Source of the DNA: Pseudomonadales bacterium
Lineage (GTDB): Bacteria > Pseudomonadota > Gammaproteobacteria > Pseudomonadales > Azotimanducaceae
Length of the DNA stretch: 64,000 nucleotides
NCBI GenBank assembly: GCA_041395945.1
Contig: JAWKZN010000002.1
Coordinates: 124,001-188,000, forward strand
Direction: 5' to 3'
Shown: positions 56,029-64,000 of the stretch, one piece after another
Numbering within the stretch: position 1 is the stretch's first letter
Layout: each line of letters begins with the position of its first letter
Position numbers and translations under genes: made by a program
The notes under the pieces: generated by a model
Told to the model about the DNA's origin: nothing
Database searches by the model: none
Seen by the model: only the letters and a program-made list of their open reading frames with translations

Positions 56029-57501
56029 ATGGCGGACACCAAAGATCTTAGCATGATCCTCGATGCGAGGATTCCCATCGTCGTCGTGGAGTCCCACGAC
56101 GAACGGCGGGTGCTGGCACTGCTGCTGCGATTCGCCATGCAGCGCCAGATGGCCTTCTATGAATGGCGCGTCACCCGGGGGCTCGAGCTGGGCGGATTCG
56201 GGTCTGCTGTGGCTGACGCGGGCGAGATGGTGGATCCGGAAGCGCTGCTGAAACATATCGCGGTCAATCCGGGACCATCGCTCTATGTGCTCTGCGATTT
56301 CCATCCCTATCTCACGGATCAGCCGAAATCGATCCGCTACCTCAAGGACATTGCCCTCGATCACGATCGGCTCAACAACACGATCGTCCTGCTCAGTCAC
56401 CAGTTCAGCGTACCCCAGGAACTCGGTCGGGTAACGGCCAAATTTCATCTGCATCTGCCGAGTGATGAAGAACTCATGGCCCTGGTGCGCACCCAGGCCA
56501 GGGAATGGGCGGAACAGCATCAGGGCCGCAAGGTCCGCACCGACAACCGGACCTTGAAGAAACTCATCGCCAACCTCCGCGGTGTTTCTCATGCGGACGC
56601 CCGCATGCTGGTGCGCCACGCCGTTTATGGCGACGGCGCCATCACCGAATCGGACATCCCGGAAGTCAACAAACTGAAATTCGAGCTCCTCGATTCCGAA
56701 GGGGTGCTGAGATTCGAGTACGACACCCAGACTTTTGCGGATGTCGCAGGGCTGGACAATCTCAAGGCCTGGCTGGAACTGCGCAGAGACGCTTTCCTGC
56801 ACGCAGACGACGACCGGCCGCGCGGTGTGATGCTGCTCGGCGTGCAGGGTGGTGGCAAATCCCTGGCCGCAAAGGCAGTCGCCGGGTTCTGGGGGATTCC
56901 GCTGCTGCGCCTGGACTTCGGCACGCTCTACAACAAGTTCTTCGGCGAGACAGAGCGCAACCTGCGCAACTCCCTCAAACAGGCAGAACTGATGGCGCCC
57001 TGTGTGCTGTGGATGGACGAAATCGAAAAGGGCATAGCCACCGGTCAGTCCGACAACGCAACCTCGAAACGGGTGCTGAGCACGCTGCTGACGTGGATGG
57101 CGGAGAACAACAAACCGGTGTTCATCGTCGCCACCGCCAACGACATCAGCGATCTGCCGCCTGAACTGGTGCGTAAGGGACGGATGGACGAAGTGTTTTT
57201 CGTCGACCTGCCGGAGTCTGACATTCGCGAGGAAGTCTTCCGCATCCACCTGGGCAAACGCGGACTCGATCCGGCGGATTTCGATCTGATCGAACTCGCC
57301 GCAGAAGCCGAAGGCTTTACCGGCGCCGAAATCGAAGAAGCCATCGTATCCGCCCGCTATCTGGCGAGCTCAAAACGGGACAAAGTGACCCAGGCCGATG
57401 TGGTGGCCGCCCTGAATCGCACCTATCCGATCTCGGTAATGCGCGCGGAGAGCATTGCCAGTCTGAGGCAGTGGGCCAACGGGCGTACGGTCAGGGCCTG
57501 A
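56029..57501 (+). CDS. AAA+ ATPase of the Ycf46 type
   Basis: A 490-residue ATPase. The N-terminal ~230 residues form a non-ATPase domain (IPIVVVESHDERRVLALLLR). The AAA+ core starts near 240 (TFADVAGLDNLKAWLELRRD), with Walker A GVQGGGKSLAAKAVAG, Walker B PCVLWMDEIEKGIA and the second-region-of-homology part PPELVRKGRMDEVFFVDLP. Ycf46 members are linked to carbon uptake in cyanobacteria and chloroplasts; the role here is unknown. Confidence 0.88.
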   Translation: MADTKDLSMILDARIPIVVVESHDERRVLALLLRFAMQRQMAFYEWRVTRGLELGGFGSAVADAGEMVDPEALLKHIAVNPGPSLYVLCDFHPYLTDQPKSIRYLKDIALDHDRLNNTIVLLSHQFSVPQELGRVTAKFHLHLPSDEELMALVRTQAREWAEQHQGRKVRTDNRTLKKLIANLRGVSHADARMLVRHAVYGDGAITESDIPEVNKLKFELLDSEGVLRFEYDTQTFADVAGLDNLKAWLELRRDAFLHADDDRPRGVMLLGVQGGGKSLAAKAVAGFWGIPLLRLDFGTLYNKFFGETERNLRNSLKQAELMAPCVLWMDEIEKGIATGQSDNATSKRVLSTLLTWMAENNKPVFIVATANDISDLPPELVRKGRMDEVFFVDLPESDIREEVFRIHLGKRGLDPADFDLIELAAEAEGFTGAEIEEAIVSARYLASSKRDKVTQADVVAALNRTYPISVMRAESIASLRQWANGRTVRA

Positions 57502-57648
57502 GTGCTGAATCCGGCAGCAGACCGGGCAATTGGACGCAGCCACCGCCGGTAGCCCAGAATGCGCGGTTATGGCGAAGCAACCGCGAATACTCCGGGGCCT
57601 GACCGACTGCAGCGCGGCCCTCTCTCGTTCCCGATCGGCCGTCACGAC

Positions 57649-58380
57649 ATGATCGAATCGCTGCTGCTCTCCACGGCGCGCATTCTGACCTTCGACGGTC
57701 AGAAAGGGCTGACCAATGCGAGCGGGTTCTTCTTCGCGCGCGACGATCGGCTGTTTCTCGTCACCAGTCGTCATGTGGTCATCGATGAGGCAAGTGGACA
57801 CAATCCCGACCGCCTGGAGATCGAACTGCATATCGACCCGAAGAACATCGCACACGCGACCGGCTTTTCCATTCCCCTGTACCAGGGCGGTCGCAGTGTC
57901 TGGCGCCAGGCCACCGATGCGGCTGGCGAGGTCGACGTCGCAGTCGTGGAAATTCACCGCCCTGCACTGCCTGCAACAGCCTATTTCCGCGCTTTCACGC
58001 CGGCTCATCTGCAGGATCCAGCGGACCAGGTGGAGGTCGGTACCTCTCTGCTCGTGGTGGGTTTCCCCCTTGGCTTCCACGACGCCCTGCACCGTACCGC
58101 GGTAGTCCGCCAGGCGGTGGTGGCCTCCTCTTTCGGGCTGCGCTTCCAGGGTGAAGGCTACTTTCTCACCGATGCCCGCACCCACAGAGGCACCAGCGGG
58201 GCGCCTGTGGTGATGCGCGCCCGGGTAGAGAATCCGGCGCTCGGCGATCTGCAGTGGGTCCTGCTCGGCGTCCACTCAGCACGCCTGGATGTGGGTACCC
58301 GGGATCTCGAACTCGACGAAGCACTGGGACTCAACTGCGCCTGGTACTCGGACATCCTGCTGACGCTGACTGAGCACTAG
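57649..58380 (+). CDS. Trypsin-like serine peptidase, no signal peptide
   Basis: A 243-residue S1-fold protease. The triad is visible as His in FLVTSRHVVIDEAS, Asp in GEVDVAVVEIHR and Ser in RTHRGTSGAPVVMRAR. GTSLLVVGFPLGFHDALH fits chymotrypsin/trypsin relatives. There is no signal peptide, so it is probably cytosolic. The ATG at 57649 is chosen because the upstream frame is low-complexity read-through. Its 3' end overlaps the convergent PAP2 gene by 50 bases. Confidence 0.85.
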   Translation: MIESLLLSTARILTFDGQKGLTNASGFFFARDDRLFLVTSRHVVIDEASGHNPDRLEIELHIDPKNIAHATGFSIPLYQGGRSVWRQATDAAGEVDVAVVEIHRPALPATAYFRAFTPAHLQDPADQVEVGTSLLVVGFPLGFHDALHRTAVVRQAVVASSFGLRFQGEGYFLTDARTHRGTSGAPVVMRARVENPALGDLQWVLLGVHSARLDVGTRDLELDEALGLNCAWYSDILLTLTEH

Positions 58381-59059
58381 GGCGATCGTCGAGCAGCCAC
58401 CTCGCCAGCAGCCCGGCTACCAGCCAGCAGCACAGCGCAGACCACAGATCGTGTGAGAGGAAGTGCGCGCCGCGCAACTGCTGAGCCATTCCGAACACGC
58501 CACCCAGTATCAGGGGCACAAGCAGCATCGGCACACGACAGGAAGGCGCATAACGGCTGGCAAGAAAATACAGACCGAGCAGACAGAATCCAGCACCTGC
58601 GTGCCCCGCCGGAAAACAGTGGCCGGCTACACTGTCCCCGGCAGCGGACTGCGACAGGTCGCCACCATAGCGCGCCAGACTCCAGGGACAGGCATCCGCA
58701 CTCACCGACTTCCAGGCGGCTATCAGCAGCGTACTCAGCGACATCGAAGCGAGCAGGTAGCCGAGCGGCCTGCGCAATGATCCGAAGCGTGTGCTGCACA
58801 GCGTCAGCAGCCACAGGCTCAGCACGGCAACACCGAAGCCGACGACCAGCCAGCGTCCGCCACGATGCAGTCCGAGATCGAGCAGCGGATTCTCCCGCAG
58901 CGACCAGGCGCCGCCTTCGAGTCTATAGAGCAGGTCAGCCATCTGCCGATCGAGATCGAAAACCCTGACCGCTGCCAGCGTCAGACCGAAGGCGCAGAGA
59001 AGTCGCAGCTGATGGCCGCTGTTCTGCCGGCAGATCAATTGCAGTCCATGCGGTTTCAA
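58331..59059 (-). CDS. PAP2 superfamily phosphatase
   Basis: A 242-residue membrane phosphatase. The phosphatase motifs appear as WKSVSADACPWSLARYGG, AGHCFPAGHAGAGFCLLG and RGAHFLSHDLWSALCC, the last two holding the key histidines. The CPW variant of motif 1 is usual in this LpxE/PgpB-like subgroup. It likely dephosphorylates a lipid such as undecaprenyl pyrophosphate or lipid A. It follows the LtaS-like gene by 4 bases, suggesting an envelope-lipid unit. Confidence 0.85.
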   Translation of the reverse strand: MKPHGLQLICRQNSGHQLRLLCAFGLTLAAVRVFDLDRQMADLLYRLEGGAWSLRENPLLDLGLHRGGRWLVVGFGVAVLSLWLLTLCSTRFGSLRRPLGYLLASMSLSTLLIAAWKSVSADACPWSLARYGGDLSQSAAGDSVAGHCFPAGHAGAGFCLLGLYFLASRYAPSCRVPMLLVPLILGGVFGMAQQLRGAHFLSHDLWSALCCWLVAGLLARWLLDDRPSAQSASAGCPSTRRS

Positions 59060-59063
59060 TCCG

Positions 59064-61061
59064 TCAACCGCTGTGCAGCGCTGGAAGTTGCCGACGCTCC
59101 CAGTCGTTGAGCCGGTGTTCGTATATCCAGGCCGCGGCCTGGTAATAGCTCTGGGCCTTGAGGATGTACGGCGAGTTCTGCGCGACTTCGAGCGTCACTG
59201 CCTCGGGAGAGGCATAGTCATACTGCTCCACTCTCCGGCGTGGTTCGAGAATGGTCATCTGTTGGTCTTCCAGCAGCCCGAGGTACTGATAGTTGCCGAT
59301 GAGCGCCCGGGCGGACGGCGAGCCCTGCAGCAGATCGTCACCGAAGGCACTGGAGTCGTAATCCATGTGCATCAGCCCGAGAAGCGTGGGCGCGACATCG
59401 ATCTGACTCGCCAGGCGCTGATAATCCTCCGCCACCACATGCCCGGGTGCGTAGACCCACATCGGGATGTGGTAACGCTCGACGGGCAGGGATTCCTTGC
59501 CCGCGCTGCCGGCGCAATGATCCGCCACGATGACGAACAGCGTGTTGTCGAACCAGGCGTGATGACGCGCCTGTGTGAGGAATTGCCCGATCGCGAAATC
59601 GGTGTACATCACGGCACCCTGCCTGCCGGTTCCGGAAGGGATGGGAATACGACCCTCGGGATAGGTGTAGGGCCGGTGATTCGAGGTCGTCATCAGATGA
59701 AAAAAGAACGGCCTGCCCGCCGCCTGATCGGCGTCCGCCACAGACAGCGCGAAGGAATACAGGTCTTCGTCCGCCATACCCCAGGCGTTGCTGAAGCTGA
59801 TCGCATCGTCCGGAACGGAAGACTGGTCTGAAACCTCGTAACCATTACCGGCAAAAAAAGCGTTCATGTTGTCGAAGTAGCCCCGGCCACCATAGATAAA
59901 GCGCGAGTCGTAGCCTTTTTCCCTGAGCACATTGCCCAGCGACCAGAAGCCGCTTTCCCGGCCGAGGCGTTTGACGATGGAACGCCCCGGTGTCGGTGGC
60001 ATCGACAGAGTCACGGCCTCCAGTCCCCGTGTGGTTCGGGTGCCGGTGGCATACAGATTCGAGAAAAACAGGCTTTTCCCGGTCAGCCGGTCCAGATTCG
60101 GCGTGATGTCCGCATGCTCCCCGAACCGGGTCAGATAAGAGGCGCTGAGACTCTCCACCATGATGAGCACAACATTGAACCGCCGCTCCGCACCGGGGTT
60201 GTCGATGTGGCGATAGACACCCTGGGGATCCGGATCGAACAGCACCGCATTCGCTGCATCGAGCCGGTGTCTCAGTTCGGTTGAGACCGCCGACCCGTCC
60301 GCGGTGAGATAGAGCTGGTCGTAGTCGAGTTCATTGTTGCGGAAGGCGGCGAAAAACTGGAACGGCCCGGAAGAAGCCAGTTCACGGCTGTAGGCATTGT
60401 GGAACTGCTCCCGGGGTGCCTGGTCGAGGAGGATGCAGGCAAGCAGCGCGAGTGCCAGAAGCGTAAAAAAGTAGCGGGTCCTCACAGGGAAAGGCTGGCT
60501 GCAGACAATGGCCGCGGACAGGCGGCGCCGGACACCGAAGCTGATGGCGAGACTCAGCACCAGAACACCCGACAGCAGCCAGGCGACCGGATAGGATTCC
60601 CAGATGTTTTCCGTGACCTCCTGCCGGTAGACAAGATAGTCGACGGCGATGAAATTGAACCGGGTCTGAAACTCTTTCCAGAACAGCCACTCGGCCACGC
60701 TGACAAAGCCCAGGGTGTAAATGCAACAGAAGAACGCTCCATGCACGAGTCTGGCGCACAGCCGTGTAGACCACAGCCCTTCGGGAATCAGCCAAAGAAT
60801 CAGCGCACAGGGTAGACTCGCCAGAAGCAGAAACCCACAGTCGTAGAGTAACCCCGCAGCCAGCACTGCCGGCAGTGCGTCCGCACTGACTCCCTCCGAG
60901 CCGGGCAGCTGTGCCCAGAGACCGAGCCGGACAATCGTTGCCAGAAGCAGGTAAACGCCCGCCACCACCAGCATGATGGTGAACCGCCCTGGAACCATTG
61001 TCCGACCGCGGAAGCGGCGCGCTATGAAATACGCAGCGCCAGACATCGCATGCAGCCTCAA
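59064..61061 (-). CDS. LtaS-like sulfatase-fold membrane enzyme
   Basis: A 665-residue protein. About five membrane helices lie in the first ~230 residues (MLVVAGVYLLLATIVRLGLW and others). The periplasmic alkaline-phosphatase-superfamily domain follows, with VVLIMVESLSASYLTRFGEH, the nucleophile-region TGTRTTRGLEAVTLSMPPTP and DNTLFVIVADHCAGSAGKE. This is the lipoteichoic-acid-synthase/phosphoglycerol-transferase fold. In Gram-negatives, relatives transfer phosphoglycerol or phosphoethanolamine to glucans or lipids. The start could also be the ATG at 61046. Confidence 0.87.
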   Translation of the reverse strand: MRLHAMSGAAYFIARRFRGRTMVPGRFTIMLVVAGVYLLLATIVRLGLWAQLPGSEGVSADALPAVLAAGLLYDCGFLLLASLPCALILWLIPEGLWSTRLCARLVHGAFFCCIYTLGFVSVAEWLFWKEFQTRFNFIAVDYLVYRQEVTENIWESYPVAWLLSGVLVLSLAISFGVRRRLSAAIVCSQPFPVRTRYFFTLLALALLACILLDQAPREQFHNAYSRELASSGPFQFFAAFRNNELDYDQLYLTADGSAVSTELRHRLDAANAVLFDPDPQGVYRHIDNPGAERRFNVVLIMVESLSASYLTRFGEHADITPNLDRLTGKSLFFSNLYATGTRTTRGLEAVTLSMPPTPGRSIVKRLGRESGFWSLGNVLREKGYDSRFIYGGRGYFDNMNAFFAGNGYEVSDQSSVPDDAISFSNAWGMADEDLYSFALSVADADQAAGRPFFFHLMTTSNHRPYTYPEGRIPIPSGTGRQGAVMYTDFAIGQFLTQARHHAWFDNTLFVIVADHCAGSAGKESLPVERYHIPMWVYAPGHVVAEDYQRLASQIDVAPTLLGLMHMDYDSSAFGDDLLQGSPSARALIGNYQYLGLLEDQQMTILEPRRRVEQYDYASPEAVTLEVAQNSPYILKAQSYYQAAAWIYEHRLNDWERRQLPALHSG

Positions 61062-61175
61062 TGTTCAGATCAGTCTTAGAGGCGGCGCTGCCGAAAAAAC
61101 AATCTGCCCGATCCGCGCATCAACTCGAAGACACCCACCAGGATCAGCCGGTGGCAGTGTCCTCGGCTCTGCACC

Positions 61176-63806
61176 TCAGTCGAACGTCCAGCGCACGCCG
61201 ATTGAAGGCACCAGTGGCAGCAGGGTCACAGGCTCGGATATCACCCGATAGTCGTCGCTGTCTTCGATCTCTTCAAGGCTGTATTCGTACGCTCCCACAT
61301 TCTCGTGATTGAGCAGGTTGGTGATTTCAGCGAACAGCGTCAGGGTCTGCCGCGGCCAGTGCCAGGATCGGGCGATCCGCACATCGACGGACAGATAGTC
61401 CGGCAGCCGTGAGCTGTTGCGTTCGAGGGCGAGGAGATTGTCCGCATCGATCAGATCCGGCAGCCGGGTGGTCTGCCAGCCCGAGTGCCAGAGCACGGCG
61501 GCGGAAAACGCCCATTGCCTCGCTTGCCAGAGGAAACCGCTGGAGATGGCATGGGTCTGGTCCCAGCCGCGGCGCTGCCAGTCCCCATCAATACGATCCT
61601 CCGCCCGGGAGCGCGTGTAACTGAGCCAGCTGCGGAATGCATCGTTCGGCTGATAACGCAGAGTGGCTTCCAGACCACGCACCTGTGCTTCTTCCGGCTC
61701 GACAGCCACCCGGTCCGAAGCCAGCTCCGGCATCAGCACCAGTGCATTGAACAGGTTTTCGTAGCGCCGTTTCGGATCTCTGATGCGCTTGTAGAACCCT
61801 TCCACGCGCGCGCTCACTCCGCTGTTCGCGAAGCGGTGGCTCACGCCCAGGATGTAGTGATCCGAATACTGGGGCAGCTGGAAGTGCTCGACACCGTCCG
61901 CCGCCTGCAGCTCATGAATCTGTTCCGCCTGGTGGAAGCGGCCCGCCGACGCCCGCAGCTGGGTGTCATCGCCGAGATCGATGAGTGCGGAGAAGCGCGG
62001 ACTGAACTGCTGCTCGAAGTCATCACCAAAATCCTGAAAATCCCAGCGCACGCCCAGTTCCAGCGCGAGCCAGTCCGCAGGCAGGATTCGCACCGACCCG
62101 TAAGCGTCGCCGCTTGCTCCATCGGGATCCACCCGCACCCGTCGTGTCTCCTCCTCCGTCAGCCCCGTCAGCTCGGCAAGCTCACCCCGGATGATCTGGG
62201 CCCGGGTATCGTACCTGCCACTCTGATAAGCGTACTCGGCACCAAATTCGAAACCGAGCTGATCCGAGTAACGCCACTGCTGGCGATGGCCGATGTTCCA
62301 CAGATCGAAGGATCGATCGTCATCGAGGGTGCTCGATCCTTCCTCGGGGTCTTCATCTACGATGAATCCTTTGCGTTTGTGCCGGATGTCACCGTAGGAG
62401 ATCACCGTGCTCGAAAAAGTTCTGGGACCCCACTGATGGTGGAGCTGGGTCCAGACATAGGCGTTCTTGTAACGGGATTCCGCCTGCTCACCTTCCACGC
62501 CCAGTTCGCTGCCGGGGAGATCGTCCAGTTCCTGGAGCAGCACGTCATCGTTGTAGACGATGAAGCCTGCTTCCACTTCGGTAAGTGGCGCAAGTTCATA
62601 GGCGAAGCTGCCGAAGAGATCCGAATAGGTCGGGTCCCCCACCTGCTTGTTTACCAGATCCACCACCAGATCCAGATTGCCGCGACGCGCGGATGCCGAC
62701 CAGCGACCCCGACCCTCATCCACCACTCCCACGGCGGAAGCCGAGGCAGTGAGAAAGCTCAGCATCAGTTCAGCGCCGAATCGATCGATGTCGTCCGCCG
62801 CTTCGATGTCCAGCACCGCACTCATGCGGTCACCATAGCGCGCCGGAAAACCACCGGTATAGACGTCGACAGATTTCACCAGACTCGGATTGAAGCCGGA
62901 GAAGACGCTCTGGAAGTCCCGCAGATGAAACGGCTCGAGCAGCTCGACGCCGTTGAAAAGCACCAGGGTTTCATCCCGCAGGCCGCCCCGGAAATGGGGT
63001 GCTGCGGACAGTCCGATGGTTGCGGCTCCGGGCAGATGGTTGGCGACACGCAGTGCGTCGTCGCCGATCTCCGGTACCGCATCGAGTTCATAGGCGTCGA
63101 TGGTGTGGACACTGCCACCGTGGCTGCCCCGCAACGCATAGCGACTGGAAACAACGATGATTTCCTCGATCTCCGGGCGCGGATCAAGGGGAATTTCCAG
63201 CAGGGCGTCCAGGGAGGGGGCTGCTTCGATCTGTCTGCTCTGATAGCCGTCGCGACTGACATGCACAGCCTGAGCCGGCCGCGCTCGAACACCAGAGGCT
63301 GGAAACCTGAATCGGCCCTGGGCATCCGTATAGAGCACGAGGCCGCCGATCTCCACACGGACACCGGCCACGGGTTCGCCGGATTGCGCATCCAGCACTC
63401 TGCCTTCCACCGACGCCGGTGGCGGCGCGCCCCTTTCCCGGGTATCGATGGGGACAATCAGCCAGCTCTGCCCTGTACCCCGCTCGAGGGTGAGATCCAG
63501 TGCTCTGAGTCCCCGACGCAGATCGTCCAGGGAAAACGGACGGCGGTCCGGGACATCAATCAGCGTGTCCGGCCGAATCAGATCGCTGGAGTAAACGAAC
63601 ACTTCGCCGGACGCTTCGAGCGCAGTGATGACATCGGCCAGAGGAAGGCCGTCGACCGGATGCCCGTCGTCCCGACTATGGTCGGGGCCTGACGGGGCCT
63701 GAGCGGCAGCCAGGGACAATCCCGGCAGCAGCGCTACCGCAATCAGCCATCCGATTGCCCGCAGGCGGAGTTCCCTAACCCGCAGAGAACCCCACGACAA
63801 GCTCAT
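61176..63806 (-). CDS. TonB-dependent receptor with N-terminal STN and carboxypeptidase-like domains
   Basis: An 876-residue outer-membrane receptor. A signal peptide spans IGWLIAVALLPGLSLAAAQA. An STN signalling domain follows (~50-130, PLADVITALEASGEVFVYSS). A carboxypeptidase-regulatory-like domain (~140-215, VEGRVLDAQSGEPVAGVRVE) comes next, then the plug (PGAATIGLSAAPHFRGGLRD) and the barrel. AAGGA (reads AAAAGGATG) lies 8 bases before the ATG at 63806. With the upstream fecR-like gene it forms a signalling receptor pair; the sigma factor would lie past the window edge. Confidence 0.9.
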   Translation of the reverse strand: MSLSWGSLRVRELRLRAIGWLIAVALLPGLSLAAAQAPSGPDHSRDDGHPVDGLPLADVITALEASGEVFVYSSDLIRPDTLIDVPDRRPFSLDDLRRGLRALDLTLERGTGQSWLIVPIDTRERGAPPPASVEGRVLDAQSGEPVAGVRVEIGGLVLYTDAQGRFRFPASGVRARPAQAVHVSRDGYQSRQIEAAPSLDALLEIPLDPRPEIEEIIVVSSRYALRGSHGGSVHTIDAYELDAVPEIGDDALRVANHLPGAATIGLSAAPHFRGGLRDETLVLFNGVELLEPFHLRDFQSVFSGFNPSLVKSVDVYTGGFPARYGDRMSAVLDIEAADDIDRFGAELMLSFLTASASAVGVVDEGRGRWSASARRGNLDLVVDLVNKQVGDPTYSDLFGSFAYELAPLTEVEAGFIVYNDDVLLQELDDLPGSELGVEGEQAESRYKNAYVWTQLHHQWGPRTFSSTVISYGDIRHKRKGFIVDEDPEEGSSTLDDDRSFDLWNIGHRQQWRYSDQLGFEFGAEYAYQSGRYDTRAQIIRGELAELTGLTEEETRRVRVDPDGASGDAYGSVRILPADWLALELGVRWDFQDFGDDFEQQFSPRFSALIDLGDDTQLRASAGRFHQAEQIHELQAADGVEHFQLPQYSDHYILGVSHRFANSGVSARVEGFYKRIRDPKRRYENLFNALVLMPELASDRVAVEPEEAQVRGLEATLRYQPNDAFRSWLSYTRSRAEDRIDGDWQRRGWDQTHAISSGFLWQARQWAFSAAVLWHSGWQTTRLPDLIDADNLLALERNSSRLPDYLSVDVRIARSWHWPRQTLTLFAEITNLLNHENVGAYEYSLEEIEDSDDYRVISEPVTLLPLVPSIGVRWTFD

Positions 63807-64000
63807 GCACTGCATCCTTTTTGAGCTGGAATCGTGTTGTACGGAGTATCTGCTCCACGTTGGTGTCGGCTTCGCCTTTGCCGAAAAATTCCTGCAATCC
63901 TGCCTGCTGCCGCACCAGTTCACTTTCAAATACCAGGCGTTGACCGGTCTCCCGTGCGACCCAGTCGAGGTACTCAGCCACACTGCGTCCTCCCAGGCTG
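63775..64000 (-). CDS. FecR-like anti-sigma factor, C-terminal end (cut by window edge)
   Basis: About 75 codons remain in frame from 64000 to the TAG at 63775-63777, including SVAEYLDWVARETGQRLVFE and NVEQILRTTRFQLKKDAVH. The region matches the FecR/STN-like tail of anti-sigma factors that couple an outer-membrane receptor to an ECF sigma factor. It overlaps the receptor start by 32 bases. Confidence 0.75.
   Translation of the reverse strand, partial: SLGGRSVAEYLDWVARETGQRLVFESELVRQQAGLQEFFGKGEADTNVEQILRTTRFQLKKDAVHELVVGFSAG

Noticed and set aside
58331..58380. Convergent overlap of the protease and PAP2 genes as a sign of mis-annotation
   Set aside because: Both proteins keep family motifs, and short convergent overlaps are common in compact genomes.
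61485..63692. 735-residue plus-strand open frame
   Set aside because: It is antisense to the TonB-dependent receptor, with no recognisable domain; long antisense frames are common in GC-rich DNA.

Overview
The window is GC-rich chromosomal DNA from a gammaproteobacterium, probably near the pseudomonads and marine relatives. Support comes from an LPS-assembly pair (surA-lptD), a Pseudomonas-type AmgK-MurU cell-wall recycling pair, a Vfr/Crp regulator beside trpGDC, a Coq7-type ubiquinone hydroxylase, and a macromolecular-synthesis operon rpsU-yqeY-manC-dnaG-rpoD. No rRNA, tRNA, CRISPR array, integrase or transposase gene was seen.

Layout. 1-1005: 5' part of a fatty-acyl-AMP ligase. 1191-7351: rpoD, dnaG, a ManC/AlgA-type enzyme, yqeY and rpsU, all on the minus strand. 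7510-10584: tsaD, folB and a lipoprotein amidase. 10604-16500: cca, then the conserved stress trio SpoVR-YeaH-PrkA. 16681-23448: apaH-apaG-rsmA-pdxA-surA-lptD. 23573-29329: amgK-murU, a DjlA-like co-chaperone, a long palindromic repeat, then rpe-gph-trpE. 29313-50826: a block between trpE and trpGDC holding an RND exporter, pncC, a compound palindromic repeat, two small heat-shock proteins, a cytochrome c plus frameshifted PQQ dehydrogenase, a methyltransferase, an InaA-like kinase, a multiheme electron-transfer locus, an amidase and a peptide transporter. 50948-55866: a candidate Trp leader peptide, trpGDC, crp/vfr, an OsmC-like gene, coq7 and a HIT protein. 56029-64000: a Ycf46-like AAA+ ATPase, a trypsin-like protease, a PAP2 phosphatase, an LtaS-like sulfatase-fold enzyme, a TonB-dependent receptor and the 3' end of a fecR-like gene.

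The most notable system is at 37982-47993. Five overlapping or tightly packed minus-strand genes encode a b-type membrane cytochrome, a 21-CxxCH cytochrome built from six tri-heme repeats, a 9-CxxCH cytochrome, an outer-membrane SPOR/TPR/beta-barrel protein, and a lipoprotein with two CcmI/CycH-like Ig domains. Diverging from them are a membrane-anchored ferredoxin-FAD oxidoreductase with permuted segments and an ankyrin/Sel1 protein. The intergenic space carries a GTGTCC/GGACAC operator-like array. Inferred logic: NAD(P)H or ferredoxin electrons pass through the flavoprotein and b-cytochrome to the periplasmic heme wires and perhaps across the outer membrane. This is inference from gene content only.

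A second unusual signal is a palindromic repeat family, at 26078-26300 and 32480-32761. It has a conserved 80-bp core (71/80 identical between the two full copies) flanked by arms that differ outward between loci yet are nearly or fully self-complementary within each locus.
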